From NCBI GenBank assembly GCA_002304505.1, contig NCEH01000009.1:1-64000 (forward strand): 64,000 bases of DNA, read 5' to 3'. Made by a program: the position numbers and the translations under genes. The notes below the pieces were generated by a model that was given only the letters and a program-made list of their open reading frames with translations, was not told the DNA's origin and ran no database searches. How positions within the stretch are numbered: the stretch's first letter is position 1; each line of letters opens with the position of its first letter. Shown piece after piece: positions 18,622 to 28,170 of the stretch. This DNA is from Rhizobiales bacterium 32-66-11 (GTDB lineage: Bacteria; Pseudomonadota; Alphaproteobacteria; Rhizobiales; Xanthobacteraceae).

Positions 18622-21600
18622 TCAGCCGAGAGCCAAGAGCGTAGCATTGCCGCCGGCCGCCGCCGTATTGGTGCTGATGGTGCGTTCGCGCAGGAGCCAT
18701 TCCACGGGATAGGCGGCGCCGGCGACGAGCGCGCCGGGGGAGAGGCCGTGCACCGCGACGATGGGTCCCTCGCGCTGCGCCATCTCCTGTTCGAGCGCGA
18801 GCAGGCGGTCGCTTTCTCCCTCGAACAGCACGGCGTCGAAGAGGGCCGCCCCGCGGTTCTCCGCCAAGGCGACGCGTGCCATCACCTCGGCCGGGAGATT
18901 CGCGAGGGAAGCCGAGAGCGCGGCCGGGGCATCGACCAGCACGCGATTGCCGGCGGCAAGGGCGGTCGCGATCTGTACCGAAAGGCCCAGCGGCGTTGCC
19001 GGCACCAGCAGGACCGCGCCGCGCGGGTGCCAGGAATAAAGATTGCGCTCGCCGACTGGCCCCGCCATTTCGCGTTCCGCTCCGGAAAAGCCGTGCTCCG
19101 CAAGGTCGGCGCAGCGCGCGGCGTGGGCACTGTGCCCTTGCGCCGCGAGATGGGCGATCCAGGCGCGCGCGGCCGCGTCCACCGGGCCCGGGGCGAGCGG
19201 CTCCAGCGGCGGACATTGCGCCAGGAGGCGGCGCAGATAGAGCGGGCCGCCGGCCTTCGGCCCGGTTCCCGAGAGACCGTGCCCGCCGAACGGCTGCACC
19301 CCCACCACAGCGCCGATGAGATTGCGGTTGATATAAAGGTTGCCGGCGGAAATCTGCGTCTCCACCTGGGCGATGGTCTCATCGATGCGGGTATGCAGGC
19401 CGAACGTGAGGCCGTAGCCGGTGGCATTGATGGCGTCGATCAGGGTGTCGCGTTCGTCCCGCCGATAGCGCAGCACATGCAGGACCGGGCCGAACACCTC
19501 GTGCGTGAGATCACCCACCTGGTCGATTTCGATCACAGTCGGTGGCAGGAAGGTGCCATGTCGGCAGGCCTCCGGCAGCGGGGCTTGGATGACCTTGAAA
19601 CCACGCTCCCGCATGGCTTCGACATATGCGGCGATGCTGGCACGCGCCGCGGTGGTGATGAGCGGGCCCATGTCCGTGGACAGCAAGGCGGGATCGCCCA
19701 CGCACCATTCAGCGAGTGTACCCCGCAGCATGGCGAGCACGCGCTCGGCGGTTTCCTCCTGAAGGCACAGAAGGCGCAGGGCAGAGCAGCGCTGGCCGGC
19801 GGAATCGAAGGCGGAGACGAGCGCATCGGCAACCACCTGTTCCGGCAAGGCGGAGGAATCCACCACCAGTGCATTCTGTCCGCCGGTCTCCGCCACCAGC
19901 GGCACCGGCCGGCCATCCGGGCCGAGGCGGGCGGCGAGCTGCGCCCGGATCAGGCGCGCCACATCGGTGGAGCCGGTGAACAGCACGCCGCATGTACGCG
20001 GGTCCGCCACCAGAGCTGCGCCGACGCTGCCGTCGCCGGGCAATAGCTGAAGGGCGGCGGGCGGAACGCCGGCTTCGCGCAGGATCTTCACCGCCGCGGC
20101 GGCGATCAGCGGGGTTTCCTCCGCCGGCTTGGCGAGCACGGGATTTCCCGCCGCGAGCGCGGCGGCGATCTGGCCGGTGAAGATGGCGAGCGGAAAATTC
20201 CAGGGGCTGATGCACACCACCGGTCCCAGCGGGCGGTGGCTGTCGGCTTCGAAGGTTTCCGCCGCGCCGGCGTAATAGCGCAGGAAATCCACCGCCTCGC
20301 GCACCTCGCCAACCGCATTGGGCAGCGACTTTCCCGCCTCCCGCACGATCAGGCCGAGCAGGGACGGCATGCGCGCTTCAAGCAGATCGGCCGCCGCGCG
20401 CAGGCAGCGGGCACGCTCCGCCGCCGGGGTCGCGGACCAGACCGGACCCAGCGTCGCGGCCTGATGCAGGGCGTGGGCGGCGAGAGCGGGGTCGGCATCC
20501 ACCACATGTCCCACCGTGTCGCGCAAATAGGCGGGATTGCGCACCGCACGCGCCGGCCGCTCGCTGCGGCCGCTGTTTTCGTCCGCCATCATGGGGGCCG
20601 CGCGGGGACTTGCCTGCTGGCTTGAGAGCAAGGCAGCGGCGAGGGAGGCGAGGCGCTGCTCGTTGGAAAGATCCAAACCCGCCGCATCCCGCCGCGCGCT
20701 CCCGAACAGATCGCGCGGCGCGGCGATGCGCGGGTTCGGCGCGCCGAGCGGCGTGATCGTGCGCGCTTCGACCACAGGATCGGCGGCGAGCGTTTCCACG
20801 GGGAAGCTCTCGTCCGCGATGCGGTGGACGAACGAGGAATTGGCGCCATTCTCCAGCAGCCGCCGCACCAGATAGGCGAGCAGGGTCTCGTGCGGGCCGA
20901 CGGGCGCATAGATGCGGCAGGGGCGGTTCAGCTTTTCCGATCCCACCACCTCCTCATAGAGCGGCTCGCCCATGCCGTGGAGGCACTGGAATTCATATTG
21001 GCCGGCATAAAAATTCTCCCCCGCCAGCGCCATGACCGCCGAAAGCGTCTGCGCATTGTGGGTGGCGAATTGCGGAAACACCGCATCGCCCGCCGCGAGC
21101 AGGCGGCGGGCGCAGGCGAGATAGGAGACGTCCGTGTGCACCTTGCGGGTGAACACGGGAAAGCCCTCCAGCCCGTCCACCTGGGCGCGCTTGATTTCGG
21201 CATCCCAATAGGCGCCCTTGACCAGGCGCACCATGATGCGGCGGGCGGTGCGGCGGCCGAGATCGACAATGAAGTCCAGCACCGCCATGGCGCGTTTCTG
21301 ATAGGCCTGGACCACGAAGCCGATACCGTTCCAGCCGGCGAGGTCCGGATCGAGGCACAGCGCCTCCAGCACGTCGAGGGAGAGGTCGAGCCGGTCGGCC
21401 TCCTCGGCATCGATGTTGAGGCCGATGTCGTAGCTGCGGGCGAGGCGCGCGAGTTCGTGCACACGCGGCAGCATCTCCCGCATGATGCGCGCACGCTGGG
21501 CGCGCGCATAGCGCGGATGCAGGGCCGAGAGCTTGATGGAGATGCCAGGCCCCTCATGGATGCCGCGCCGGCCGGCCGCCTTGCCGATGGCGTGGATCGC

Positions 21601-22485
21601 CTGGACATAGGCCTCCATGTAGCGCGCGGCATCCTCGGCGGTCATGGCCGCCTCGCCCAGCATGTCGTAGGAATGGCGAAAGCCCTTGGCCTCCATGGCG
21701 CGGCTGTTGGCGAGCGCCTGGGCGATGGTCTCCCCGGTCACGAACTGCTCGCCCATCATGCGCATGGTCATGTCGACGGCGGCGCGGATCAAAGGTTCGC
21801 CGCCGCGCGCCACCAGCCGCGTGAGCGCGGAGGCAAGGCCCGCCTCGCTGCTGGTGCCGGTGAGCCGGCCCGTGACGAGAAGCCCCCAGGTGGCGGCGTT
21901 TACGAATACCGAGCGGCTGTGGCCGAGATGGGCGAGCCAGTCGCCCTGGCCGATCTTGTCGCGGATCAGCGCATCGCGCGTCGGCCGGTCGGGAATGCGC
22001 AGCAATGCTTCCGCGAGGCAGAGCAAGGCGACGCCCTCCTGGCTCGACAGGTCATATTCGTGGATCAGCGCCTCGACGGCGCCCTTGCCGGCCTTGGCGC
22101 GCAAGGCGCGGATGAGGTGTTTCGCCCGTTCGGCCACCGCCTTGGCCTGCGTGGACGGCAAGGTGGCGTCGGCGATCAGCCGGGGCAGGCATTCTTCCTC
22201 CGGTGCCCGGTAGGCGGCGGTGATGCGGGCCCGCAGCACGCTTTCGGGCCGCACCGCCTGAGCGAAGGCGAGGAAAGGTTGCCTTTCCCGTGCGCCGGCG
22301 AGCGCCTCGGACAGGGGCGTTGCCCCGCCGGCGGAGAGGCCGGCTTCGGTCCCGTCCAATGTGTCGAGCATGGCAATGAGCGCCTGCTTCACCAGAAAAT
22401 GCGGGGTGCGGCCATGGCGCGCCGCGGCCGCCTTAAGGCGCGCGCGCAGCGCATCATCCACCTTGACGCCAATGGTTGTCGCCAT
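18622..22485 (-). CDS. putA: Trifunctional proline utilisation protein (proline and P5C dehydrogenase, repressor)
   Basis: A 1287-residue protein that oxidises L-proline to glutamate in two steps and represses its own gene. Seen in order: a ribbon-helix-helix DNA-binding domain (residues 1-45, TIGVKVDDALRARLKAAAAR), the FAD proline dehydrogenase barrel (about 170-480, with GISIKLSALHPRY, VRLVKGAYWDAEIKRAQ and QFATHNAQT), the P5C dehydrogenase (about 530-1010, with SPWNFPLAIFTGQ and the catalytic Cys in SAGQRCSALRLL), and a C-terminal aldehyde-dehydrogenase-like domain without a catalytic centre. ATG 22485 is chosen because it starts the DNA-binding domain. Two GTTGCA-type half-sites lie just upstream. 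Length fits class B/long PutA. Confidence 0.95.
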   Translation of the reverse strand: MATTIGVKVDDALRARLKAAAARHGRTPHFLVKQALIAMLDTLDGTEAGLSAGGATPLSEALAGARERQPFLAFAQAVRPESVLRARITAAYRAPEEECLPRLIADATLPSTQAKAVAERAKHLIRALRAKAGKGAVEALIHEYDLSSQEGVALLCLAEALLRIPDRPTRDALIRDKIGQGDWLAHLGHSRSVFVNAATWGLLVTGRLTGTSSEAGLASALTRLVARGGEPLIRAAVDMTMRMMGEQFVTGETIAQALANSRAMEAKGFRHSYDMLGEAAMTAEDAARYMEAYVQAIHAIGKAAGRRGIHEGPGISIKLSALHPRYARAQRARIMREMLPRVHELARLARSYDIGLNIDAEEADRLDLSLDVLEALCLDPDLAGWNGIGFVVQAYQKRAMAVLDFIVDLGRRTARRIMVRLVKGAYWDAEIKRAQVDGLEGFPVFTRKVHTDVSYLACARRLLAAGDAVFPQFATHNAQTLSAVMALAGENFYAGQYEFQCLHGMGEPLYEEVVGSEKLNRPCRIYAPVGPHETLLAYLVRRLLENGANSSFVHRIADESFPVETLAADPVVEARTITPLGAPNPRIAAPRDLFGSARRDAAGLDLSNEQRLASLAAALLSSQQASPRAAPMMADENSGRSERPARAVRNPAYLRDTVGHVVDADPALAAHALHQAATLGPVWSATPAAERARCLRAAADLLEARMPSLLGLIVREAGKSLPNAVGEVREAVDFLRYYAGAAETFEADSHRPLGPVVCISPWNFPLAIFTGQIAAALAAGNPVLAKPAEETPLIAAAAVKILREAGVPPAALQLLPGDGSVGAALVADPRTCGVLFTGSTDVARLIRAQLAARLGPDGRPVPLVAETGGQNALVVDSSALPEQVVADALVSAFDSAGQRCSALRLLCLQEETAERVLAMLRGTLAEWCVGDPALLSTDMGPLITTAARASIAAYVEAMRERGFKVIQAPLPEACRHGTFLPPTVIEIDQVGDLTHEVFGPVLHVLRYRRDERDTLIDAINATGYGLTFGLHTRIDETIAQVETQISAGNLYINRNLIGAVVGVQPFGGHGLSGTGPKAGGPLYLRRLLAQCPPLEPLAPGPVDAAARAWIAHLAAQGHSAHAARCADLAEHGFSGAEREMAGPVGERNLYSWHPRGAVLLVPATPLGLSVQIATALAAGNRVLVDAPAALSASLANLPAEVMARVALAENRGAALFDAVLFEGESDRLLALEQEMAQREGPIVAVHGLSPGALVAGAAYPVEWLLRERTISTNTAAAGGNATLLALG

Positions 22486-22496
22486 CCGAAGCCTCC

Positions 22497-22529
22497 GGTT
22501 GCACCCAGTCAGCCACAAAAGGTGCAACC
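22497..22529. promoter_or_regulatory. Candidate PutA autorepression operator
   Basis: GGTTGCACC (22497-22505) and its exact reverse complement GGTGCAACC (22521-22529) flank a 15-base spacer, 12 bases upstream of the putA start. Each arm contains GTTGCA, the half-site reported for E. coli PutA, and this PutA carries the ribbon-helix-helix domain that reads it. Confidence 0.65.
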
Positions 22530-22731
22530 TGGAAAGCGGGCGATGCGGGCCGTCCCTTGTCCGGCGATGGCAATGCGCCGCGGCGCACACACCGTGCGGA
22601 ACCTTCGCCGACGCCGGGCATTGGACAGCGAACCCCGACCGTCCTTATTTCCTATGCTTGAGCGGTGCCTTTCACCCCGATTCCATGCTATCGGCAGCCG
22701 ACCAATCAGAGCCGTTGCGGAGAAGCTCTTC

Positions 22732-24231
22732 ATGTTTCCGACGCCGAAGCCCGCATTGACGCCCAATACATACGCCTATGAGTCCGAGCCCATGGTGAAG
22801 CCCACGGGCTTCCGGGAATACGACGCCCGCTGGTTGTTCCAGAAGGAAATCAACCTGATGGGCATTCAGGCGCTGGGCATGGGCCTCGGCACCTTGATGC
22901 ACCAGATGGGCATCAAGCCGGAGATCGTCACCGGCCATGATTTCCGCGGCTATTCCTCCTCGATCAAATACGCGATGGTCTCCGGCCTGATGGCCGCCGG
23001 CATCAAGGTGCACGACATCGGCCTCGCCATGTCGCCCATGGCCTATTTCGCCCAGTTCGCGCTCGATGTGCCGGCGGTGGCGATGGTGACCGCCTCCCAC
23101 AACGACAATGGATGGACCGGCGTGAAAATGGGCGTGAACCGCCCCCTCACCTTCGGGCCCGACGAAATGACGCGCCTGAAGGACATCGTCCTCTCGGCGG
23201 CGTTCGACCTGCGCGGCGGCGGCTCTTATCATTTCGTGGAGAATTTTCCCGAGGTCTATATCAAGGACCTCACCGACCGGCCCAAGCTGAAGCATCCCAT
23301 CAAGGCGGTGGTGGCCTGCGGCAACGGCACGGCTGGCGCGTTCGCCCCGCGCATCCTGGAAGCGCTGGGCGTGGAAGTGGTGCCGCTCGACACCGAGCTC
23401 GACCATTCCTTCCCCAAGTACAATCCGAACCCGGAAGACATGGAGATGCTCCACGCCATGCGCGACGCGGTGCTGGAGAGCAAGGCGGACGTGGCGCTCG
23501 GCTTCGACGGCGACGGCGACCGCTGCGGCGTGGTGGACAATGAGGGCGAGGAAATCTTCGCCGACAAGATGGGCGTGATGCTGGCGCGCGATCTCGCCAA
23601 GATCTATCCCGGCTCCACCTTCGTGGTGGACGTGAAGTCCACCGGCCTGTTCGCCACCGATCCCGAGCTGATCAAGCTCGGCGTGAAGGCGGATTATTGG
23701 AAGACCGGCCATTCCTACATGAAGCGCCGCGTCAACGAGACCGGCGCGCTGGTGGGCTTCGAGAAGTCCGGCCATTATTTCTTCAACAAGCCCATCGGCC
23801 GCGGCTATGACGACGGCCTCGTCTCCGCCATCGCGGTGCTGGACATGCTGGACCGCAACCCCGGCAAGAAGCTCTCCGAGCTGCGGCTTGCGCTGCCGAA
23901 GACCTGGTCCTCTCCCACCATGTCGCCCCACTGCGCGGACGAAGCCAAATATGGCATCGTCACCGAAGTGGTGAAGCATTTCGAGAGGCTCCAGGCCGAG
24001 GGTGGCAGCGTTACCGGGCAGCCGATCCGCGATCTCGTGACCGTCAACGGCGTGCGCGTCACGACTGAGGACGGCACTTGGGGCTTGGTGCGCGCCTCCT
24101 CCAACAAGCCGGAACTGGTGGTGGTGGTGGAAAGCCCGGTTTCCGAACAGCGCATGCGCGACATGTTCAAGGAAATCGACGGCGTGCTGCGCACCCATCC
24201 GGAAGTCGGCGCCTATAACCAGACGATCTGA
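22732..24231 (+). CDS. Phosphomannomutase/phosphoglucomutase
   Basis: A 499-residue alpha-D-phosphohexomutase that interconverts hexose 1- and 6-phosphates for cell-envelope sugars. Seen: the phosphoserine loop TASHNDNG near residue 121, the metal loop GFDGDGDRCG near 257, the sugar-binding loop GFEKSGH near 345, and the phosphate-binding C-domain with VRASSNKPELVVVVES. The acceptor loop has ND rather than the usual NP, as in many close homologues from Hyphomicrobiales. The ATG at 22732 gives the normal N-terminus. It is divergent to putA. Confidence 0.9.
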   Translation: MFPTPKPALTPNTYAYESEPMVKPTGFREYDARWLFQKEINLMGIQALGMGLGTLMHQMGIKPEIVTGHDFRGYSSSIKYAMVSGLMAAGIKVHDIGLAMSPMAYFAQFALDVPAVAMVTASHNDNGWTGVKMGVNRPLTFGPDEMTRLKDIVLSAAFDLRGGGSYHFVENFPEVYIKDLTDRPKLKHPIKAVVACGNGTAGAFAPRILEALGVEVVPLDTELDHSFPKYNPNPEDMEMLHAMRDAVLESKADVALGFDGDGDRCGVVDNEGEEIFADKMGVMLARDLAKIYPGSTFVVDVKSTGLFATDPELIKLGVKADYWKTGHSYMKRRVNETGALVGFEKSGHYFFNKPIGRGYDDGLVSAIAVLDMLDRNPGKKLSELRLALPKTWSSPTMSPHCADEAKYGIVTEVVKHFERLQAEGGSVTGQPIRDLVTVNGVRVTTEDGTWGLVRASSNKPELVVVVESPVSEQRMRDMFKEIDGVLRTHPEVGAYNQTI

Positions 24232-24353
24232 TGCTTTGATTGGGAGATGCTTGCGTCTTCCGGTTGTGGGCTCGGTCTCTTAAACTAAACTGCGGCCCAT
24301 GCGCGACGTGCGTGTGGGCCGCATGTGCATGCGCGCGTTCCCTGGGGGTGGTG

Positions 24354-25688
24354 ATGCCACGGCTGCTGTCGATCCTGCGTCTGTCGATCCTGTCCCTGTC
24401 CGGCATGCCGCTCGCTTTCGCCCTGCCGGCGATGGCCCAGGACGGGCCGCCCGCCGCGACAGTCGAAGTGTTGTCCCTCCCGCCGCTGCCGCTCGGGCGT
24501 GTGGAGATTCCTGGCGGAAAGACGCTGAATCTCAATGTTGGCTTTGGCTCCGGCCTGTTCCGTTCGCCATCGGACCCGGAGGGCGTGTTCTGGGCCATTA
24601 CCGACCGCGGGCCGAACGTGGATTGCAAGAAACCGAAGGACATCACCGGCCTCGGCACCAAGGAGATCTGCGACGGCGACAAGGACGGTAAGATCTTCCC
24701 CCTGCCGGCCTTCACGCCCTCGATCTACAAGCTGAAAATAGACCCTGCCGGAGCGGTGCGCGTGCTGGAGACGCTGCCGCTGAAAGGTCGGTCCGGCAAG
24801 CCCATCACCGGCCTGCCCAATGATCTCAAATCCTCCGAGGCGGCCTTCAGCGTCGCTGGCAAGTCCATTGACAAGGATCCGTCCGGCCTCGACACCGAGG
24901 CGCTGGTCCGCCTGCCGGACGGCAGCTTCTGGGTTGGCGAGGAATATGGGCCCTCGCTGGTGGAGGTGGCTCCCGATGGTGCGATCCGCCGCCGTCTGGT
25001 GCCGCAGGGGCTGGCGGACCGATTGAAGGGCGCGGACTATGAGATCGCCCCGGTGCTGCCGGCGATCCTCGCTTCGCGCGACCTCAATCACGGGATCGAA
25101 AGCCTCGCATTGTCTCCCGATGGCGCCTTTCTCTACGTCCTGATGCAAGGCGCGCTCGCCAATCCCGACAAGAAGGCCGCCGACAGCTCGCCGCTGGTCC
25201 GCCTGATCAAGCTTGATCGCAAGACCGGCGCGGTGGTCGGGTCCTATGCCTATCGCGCCAGCGCGCCCGTCGAGTTCAAGGCGGATGAGACCGGCAAGGC
25301 CCGTGAGCAATCGGATGTGAAGATGAGTGAGATGGTTGCGGTGGGCCAAGACCGCCTGCTGGTGCTGGAGCGCATCGACAAAACCACCAAGCTGTTCCTG
25401 GTGGATCTTGACGGCGCCACCCCGCTGCCGCGCGGCATCGACACCGCAAGTACCTCTCCCACCCTGGAGCAATTGGCGCCGGAGGATTTCGCCCGCAATG
25501 GCGTCACGCCGCTCGCCAAGACGCTGATTCTGGACAGCGATCGGCTGAAGGATCTGCCCGCCAAGATCGAGGGGGTCGCGGTGTTGAATGATCGCGAGCT
25601 GGTGCTGGTGAGCGACAGTGATTTCGGCATCAAGGGCGATACCACCGAGATGCGGCGCGTGCGGTTCGACAAGCCGGTGCTGAAATGA
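24354..25688 (+). CDS. Exported esterase-like activity of phytase family protein
   Basis: A 444-residue secreted protein. Seen: a signal peptide (basic MPRLLSILR, hydrophobic core, cleavage near ALPAMAQ-DG at residue 28), then a domain of the esterase-like activity of phytase family with PSDPEGVFWAITDRGPNVD, DTEALVRLPDGSFWVGEEYG, SRDLNHGIESLALSPDGAFL and KIEGVAVLNDRELVLVSDSD, motifs typical of this beta-propeller-like group. The substrate is not known; periplasmic phosphoester or ester hydrolysis is plausible. The upstream codons in the same frame do not encode a signal peptide, so ATG 24354 is preferred. Confidence 0.8.
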   Translation: MPRLLSILRLSILSLSGMPLAFALPAMAQDGPPAATVEVLSLPPLPLGRVEIPGGKTLNLNVGFGSGLFRSPSDPEGVFWAITDRGPNVDCKKPKDITGLGTKEICDGDKDGKIFPLPAFTPSIYKLKIDPAGAVRVLETLPLKGRSGKPITGLPNDLKSSEAAFSVAGKSIDKDPSGLDTEALVRLPDGSFWVGEEYGPSLVEVAPDGAIRRRLVPQGLADRLKGADYEIAPVLPAILASRDLNHGIESLALSPDGAFLYVLMQGALANPDKKAADSSPLVRLIKLDRKTGAVVGSYAYRASAPVEFKADETGKAREQSDVKMSEMVAVGQDRLLVLERIDKTTKLFLVDLDGATPLPRGIDTASTSPTLEQLAPEDFARNGVTPLAKTLILDSDRLKDLPAKIEGVAVLNDRELVLVSDSDFGIKGDTTEMRRVRFDKPVLK

Positions 25689-25750
25689 GGCCGAAGGCCT
25701 GAGGCGAGACCGCCCCGGCAGGAGCCGAGGCGGTCGCTTCCTCGGTCCCG

Positions 25751-26932
25751 TTATTCCGCCGCCGCCGGCTCCGCTCTGCGGCCCTTCGCGCCCTCCAGCC
25801 GCACCGCCCAGAAGGCGGTGGCCATGGCGCCGAGGGGAACCAGCGCCGCCACCCAGGGGATGGCGCCGAGCCCCGGCCCGTGGTCGATCACGAGGCCCCC
25901 AAGCCAGGCGCCGATGGCATTGCCGAGGTTGAAGGCGGCGATGTTGAAGCTGGAGGCAAGGCTCTGCCCTGCGCCCTGCGCCTTTTCCAGGACCCACATC
26001 TGCAACGGCGCAACGGTCGCGAACGCCACCGCCCCCAGCAGGCCGACGAAGGCGACGGCGGCGATCTGGCTGTGCAGCGCGAAGGTGAGCAGCAGGAGCA
26101 CCACCGAGAGTGCCAGCAAAGTGGCGAACACGGTTGGCACCAGGCGCCAATCGGCGAGCCGGCCTCCGAGCAGATTGCCCACCACCAGCCCGGCGCCGAA
26201 CACCAGCAGGATGGGCGAGACCGCTCCTTCCGAAAAGCCGGTGATTCGCGTCAGCATGGGCGCGATATAGGTGAAGGCGGCGAACACGCCGACCCAGCTC
26301 AGCACGGTGGTGGCCAGGCCCAGCAGCAGCGGTGCGCGGGTGAGGACCGCGATGTCATTCCTCAGGCTGGACTGCGCGCCGTCCGCCTTGGTGTTGGGGA
26401 CCAGCAGCGCGATGACCGCGAATGCCAGGACACCCACCACCGTCACCGCCCAGAAGGTGGAGCGCCAGCCGTAATGCTGGCCGAGCCAGGTGCCGAACGG
26501 CACGCCGAGAATGTTCGCGACCGTCAGGCCGGTGAACATGAGGGCGATGGCCGACGCCTTCTTGTTGGGTGCCACCAGCCCCGTGGCCACCACCGAGCCG
26601 ACGCCGAAGAAAGTCGCGTGGGCGAAGGCGGTCAGCACCCGCGCCGCCATCAGGGTCGCGTAATCCGGCGCCAGTGCGCAGGCGGCATTGCCGAGGGTAA
26701 ATACCCCCATGAGGCCGAGCAGAACGGCCTTGCGCGGCCATCGCGCGGTCAGCACCGTGAGCACAGGCGCTCCGACCACGACGCCGAGCGCATAGCCGGA
26801 AATCAGCAGGCCGGCGGAGGAGAGCGTCACGCCAAGGTCGGCGCTGACATCCAGCAGCAGGCCCATGATGACGAATTCGGTCACGCCGATGCCGAAGGCG
26901 CCGGCGGTCAAGGCATAGAGGGCAAGGGGCAT
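25751..26932 (-). CDS. MFS transporter, AraJ/sugar-efflux-like (DHA1 type)
   Basis: A 393-residue inner-membrane protein with 12 predicted membrane segments. Seen: TAGAFGIGVTEFVIMGLLLD in segment 1, typical of AraJ/SotB/YdhP-like exporters, the motif-A loop TARWPRKAVLLG between segments 2 and 3, and a proline/glycine-rich segment 5 (VANILGVPFGTWLGQ). Family members export arabinose, chloramphenicol or purine analogues; the substrate here is unknown. It is divergent to a LysR gene with a T-N11-A palindrome between them, so that regulator probably controls it. Confidence 0.85.
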   Translation of the reverse strand: MPLALYALTAGAFGIGVTEFVIMGLLLDVSADLGVTLSSAGLLISGYALGVVVGAPVLTVLTARWPRKAVLLGLMGVFTLGNAACALAPDYATLMAARVLTAFAHATFFGVGSVVATGLVAPNKKASAIALMFTGLTVANILGVPFGTWLGQHYGWRSTFWAVTVVGVLAFAVIALLVPNTKADGAQSSLRNDIAVLTRAPLLLGLATTVLSWVGVFAAFTYIAPMLTRITGFSEGAVSPILLVFGAGLVVGNLLGGRLADWRLVPTVFATLLALSVVLLLLTFALHSQIAAVAFVGLLGAVAFATVAPLQMWVLEKAQGAGQSLASSFNIAAFNLGNAIGAWLGGLVIDHGPGLGAIPWVAALVPLGAMATAFWAVRLEGAKGRRAEPAAAE

Positions 26933-27018
26933 GGCACGTCCAGCAGCAGGGTATTGCGTTGCAGCAAAAATGGACGTTTTGCCCAGCGTGAGCTAGATTG
27001 CTCTAAAGCAAAGCATCT

Positions 27019-27033
27019 ATGAATTGAATTCAT
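27019..27033. promoter_or_regulatory. LysR-type T-N11-A palindrome
   Basis: ATGAATTGAATTCAT is a perfect palindrome about its central G and satisfies the LysR consensus T-N11-A. It lies in the 102-base region between the divergent MFS and LysR genes and ends one base before the LysR start codon, as expected for autoregulation. Confidence 0.55.
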
Positions 27034-27034
27034 C

Positions 27035-27991
27035 ATGGCCCGTTTGGACGTCAATCGCTCCGGCGAGATGGAAGTGTTCGTGCGGGTGGTGGAGCAGGGC
27101 GGCTTTTCCGCCGCCGGCCGCGTTTGCCAGATGACCCCGTCCGCGGTGAGCAAACTCATCGCGCGTTTGGAAGCGCGGCTCGGCGCCCGGCTCATCAATA
27201 GGTCCACACGGCACTTGCAGCTCACCGCCGAGGGCGTGGATTTCTACGAGCGCGCGGTGCGCATCCTCGCCGACCTGGAGGAGGCGGAGCGCAGCGCCTC
27301 CACCAGCGAGATCGCCAGCGGCCGCCTGCGGGTGAACGCCAACGTGCCGTTCGGCACCCATTATCTCATTCCCGCCTTGCCGGAATTCCTGGCGCGACAT
27401 CCCGCCGTCTCGCTGGAAATCGTGCTCACCGACAAGGTCGTGGATTTGCTGGAGGAGCGGATGGACGTGGCGGTGCGCGCCGGCCCGCTGAAAAGCTCGT
27501 TGCTGATGGCGCGCAAGCTCGGTGAATCCCGCATGGTGATCGTCGGATCGCCTGAATATCTGGCCCGCAACGGCACGCCTCAGGTTCCAGAGGATCTGGA
27601 ACGGCACAACCGCAGCGGCTTCTGCTATCTGCGCCAGATCGAGGGTTGGCCGCTCAGGACCGAGGCGGGCGAGATGCGGCTCGCGCCCGTGGGCAATGCC
27701 CTGGTCAGCGATGGCGAGACCCTGCGCCATCTGACCCTGACGGGTGTCGGGCTTGCCCGCCTCTCCATGTTCCACGTGGCGCACGATATCGCCGCCGGGC
27801 GGTTGTTGCCGGTGTTGGAGGATTTCAATCCCGGCGACACCGATCCGACCCATGCGGTCTATGTGGGACAAGGCGGCCATTTGCCGGCGCGGGTGCGAGC
27901 CTATCTGGATTTCCTGGTGGAAGTGGTGGCTCCGCGATTCGCCAGGACCGCGATGGCGGACCCGCGGGCGTTGGCACGCGGTCTGCCGTGA
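27035..27991 (+). CDS. LysR family transcriptional regulator
   Basis: A 318-residue regulator. Seen: an N-terminal winged helix-turn-helix (residues 8-66; GGFSAAGRVCQMTPSAVSKL then ARLGARLINRST) and an effector domain from about residue 90 with GRLRVNANVPFGTHYLIPAL. The sequence is of the large AaeR/DmlR-like subgroup. Divergent from the MFS gene and preceded by a T-N11-A palindrome, it is probably its regulator. The effector is unknown. Confidence 0.9.
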   Translation: MARLDVNRSGEMEVFVRVVEQGGFSAAGRVCQMTPSAVSKLIARLEARLGARLINRSTRHLQLTAEGVDFYERAVRILADLEEAERSASTSEIASGRLRVNANVPFGTHYLIPALPEFLARHPAVSLEIVLTDKVVDLLEERMDVAVRAGPLKSSLLMARKLGESRMVIVGSPEYLARNGTPQVPEDLERHNRSGFCYLRQIEGWPLRTEAGEMRLAPVGNALVSDGETLRHLTLTGVGLARLSMFHVAHDIAAGRLLPVLEDFNPGDTDPTHAVYVGQGGHLPARVRAYLDFLVEVVAPRFARTAMADPRALARGLP

Positions 27992-28019
27992 TCGGCAGAG
28001 CATTTTGTGTATTGACGCC

Positions 28020-28045
28020 GTGGCCGGGCGAGAGGGCCCGGCCAC
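28020..28045. terminator. Hairpin after the LysR gene
   Basis: GTGGCCGGGC (28020-28029) pairs perfectly with GCCCGGCCAC (28036-28045) around a 6-base loop, 29 bases after the LysR stop. No T-run follows. Confidence 0.35.
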
Positions 28046-28170
28046 CCGCGCACCATCCCTAGCCGCTGCGGGGGGAGCGCGGCCGGGGGCGTTGCGCGAA
28101 TCTCCGGGGGTGTCCCGGAGACGGCGAAGCAAGACCAAGGGATCGTGGACCGCGCAGACGATACGGCGCG

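Noticed and set aside
20824..22731. Very long open frame antisense to putA, continuous with the phosphomannomutase frame
   Set aside because: It is the opposite-strand shadow of putA caused by high GC at codon position 3; no domains, and the mutase clearly starts at 22732.
24285..26150. 621-codon minus-strand frame spanning the phytase-like esterase and part of the MFS gene
   Set aside because: Crosses two well-supported genes in other frames and shows no recognisable domain.
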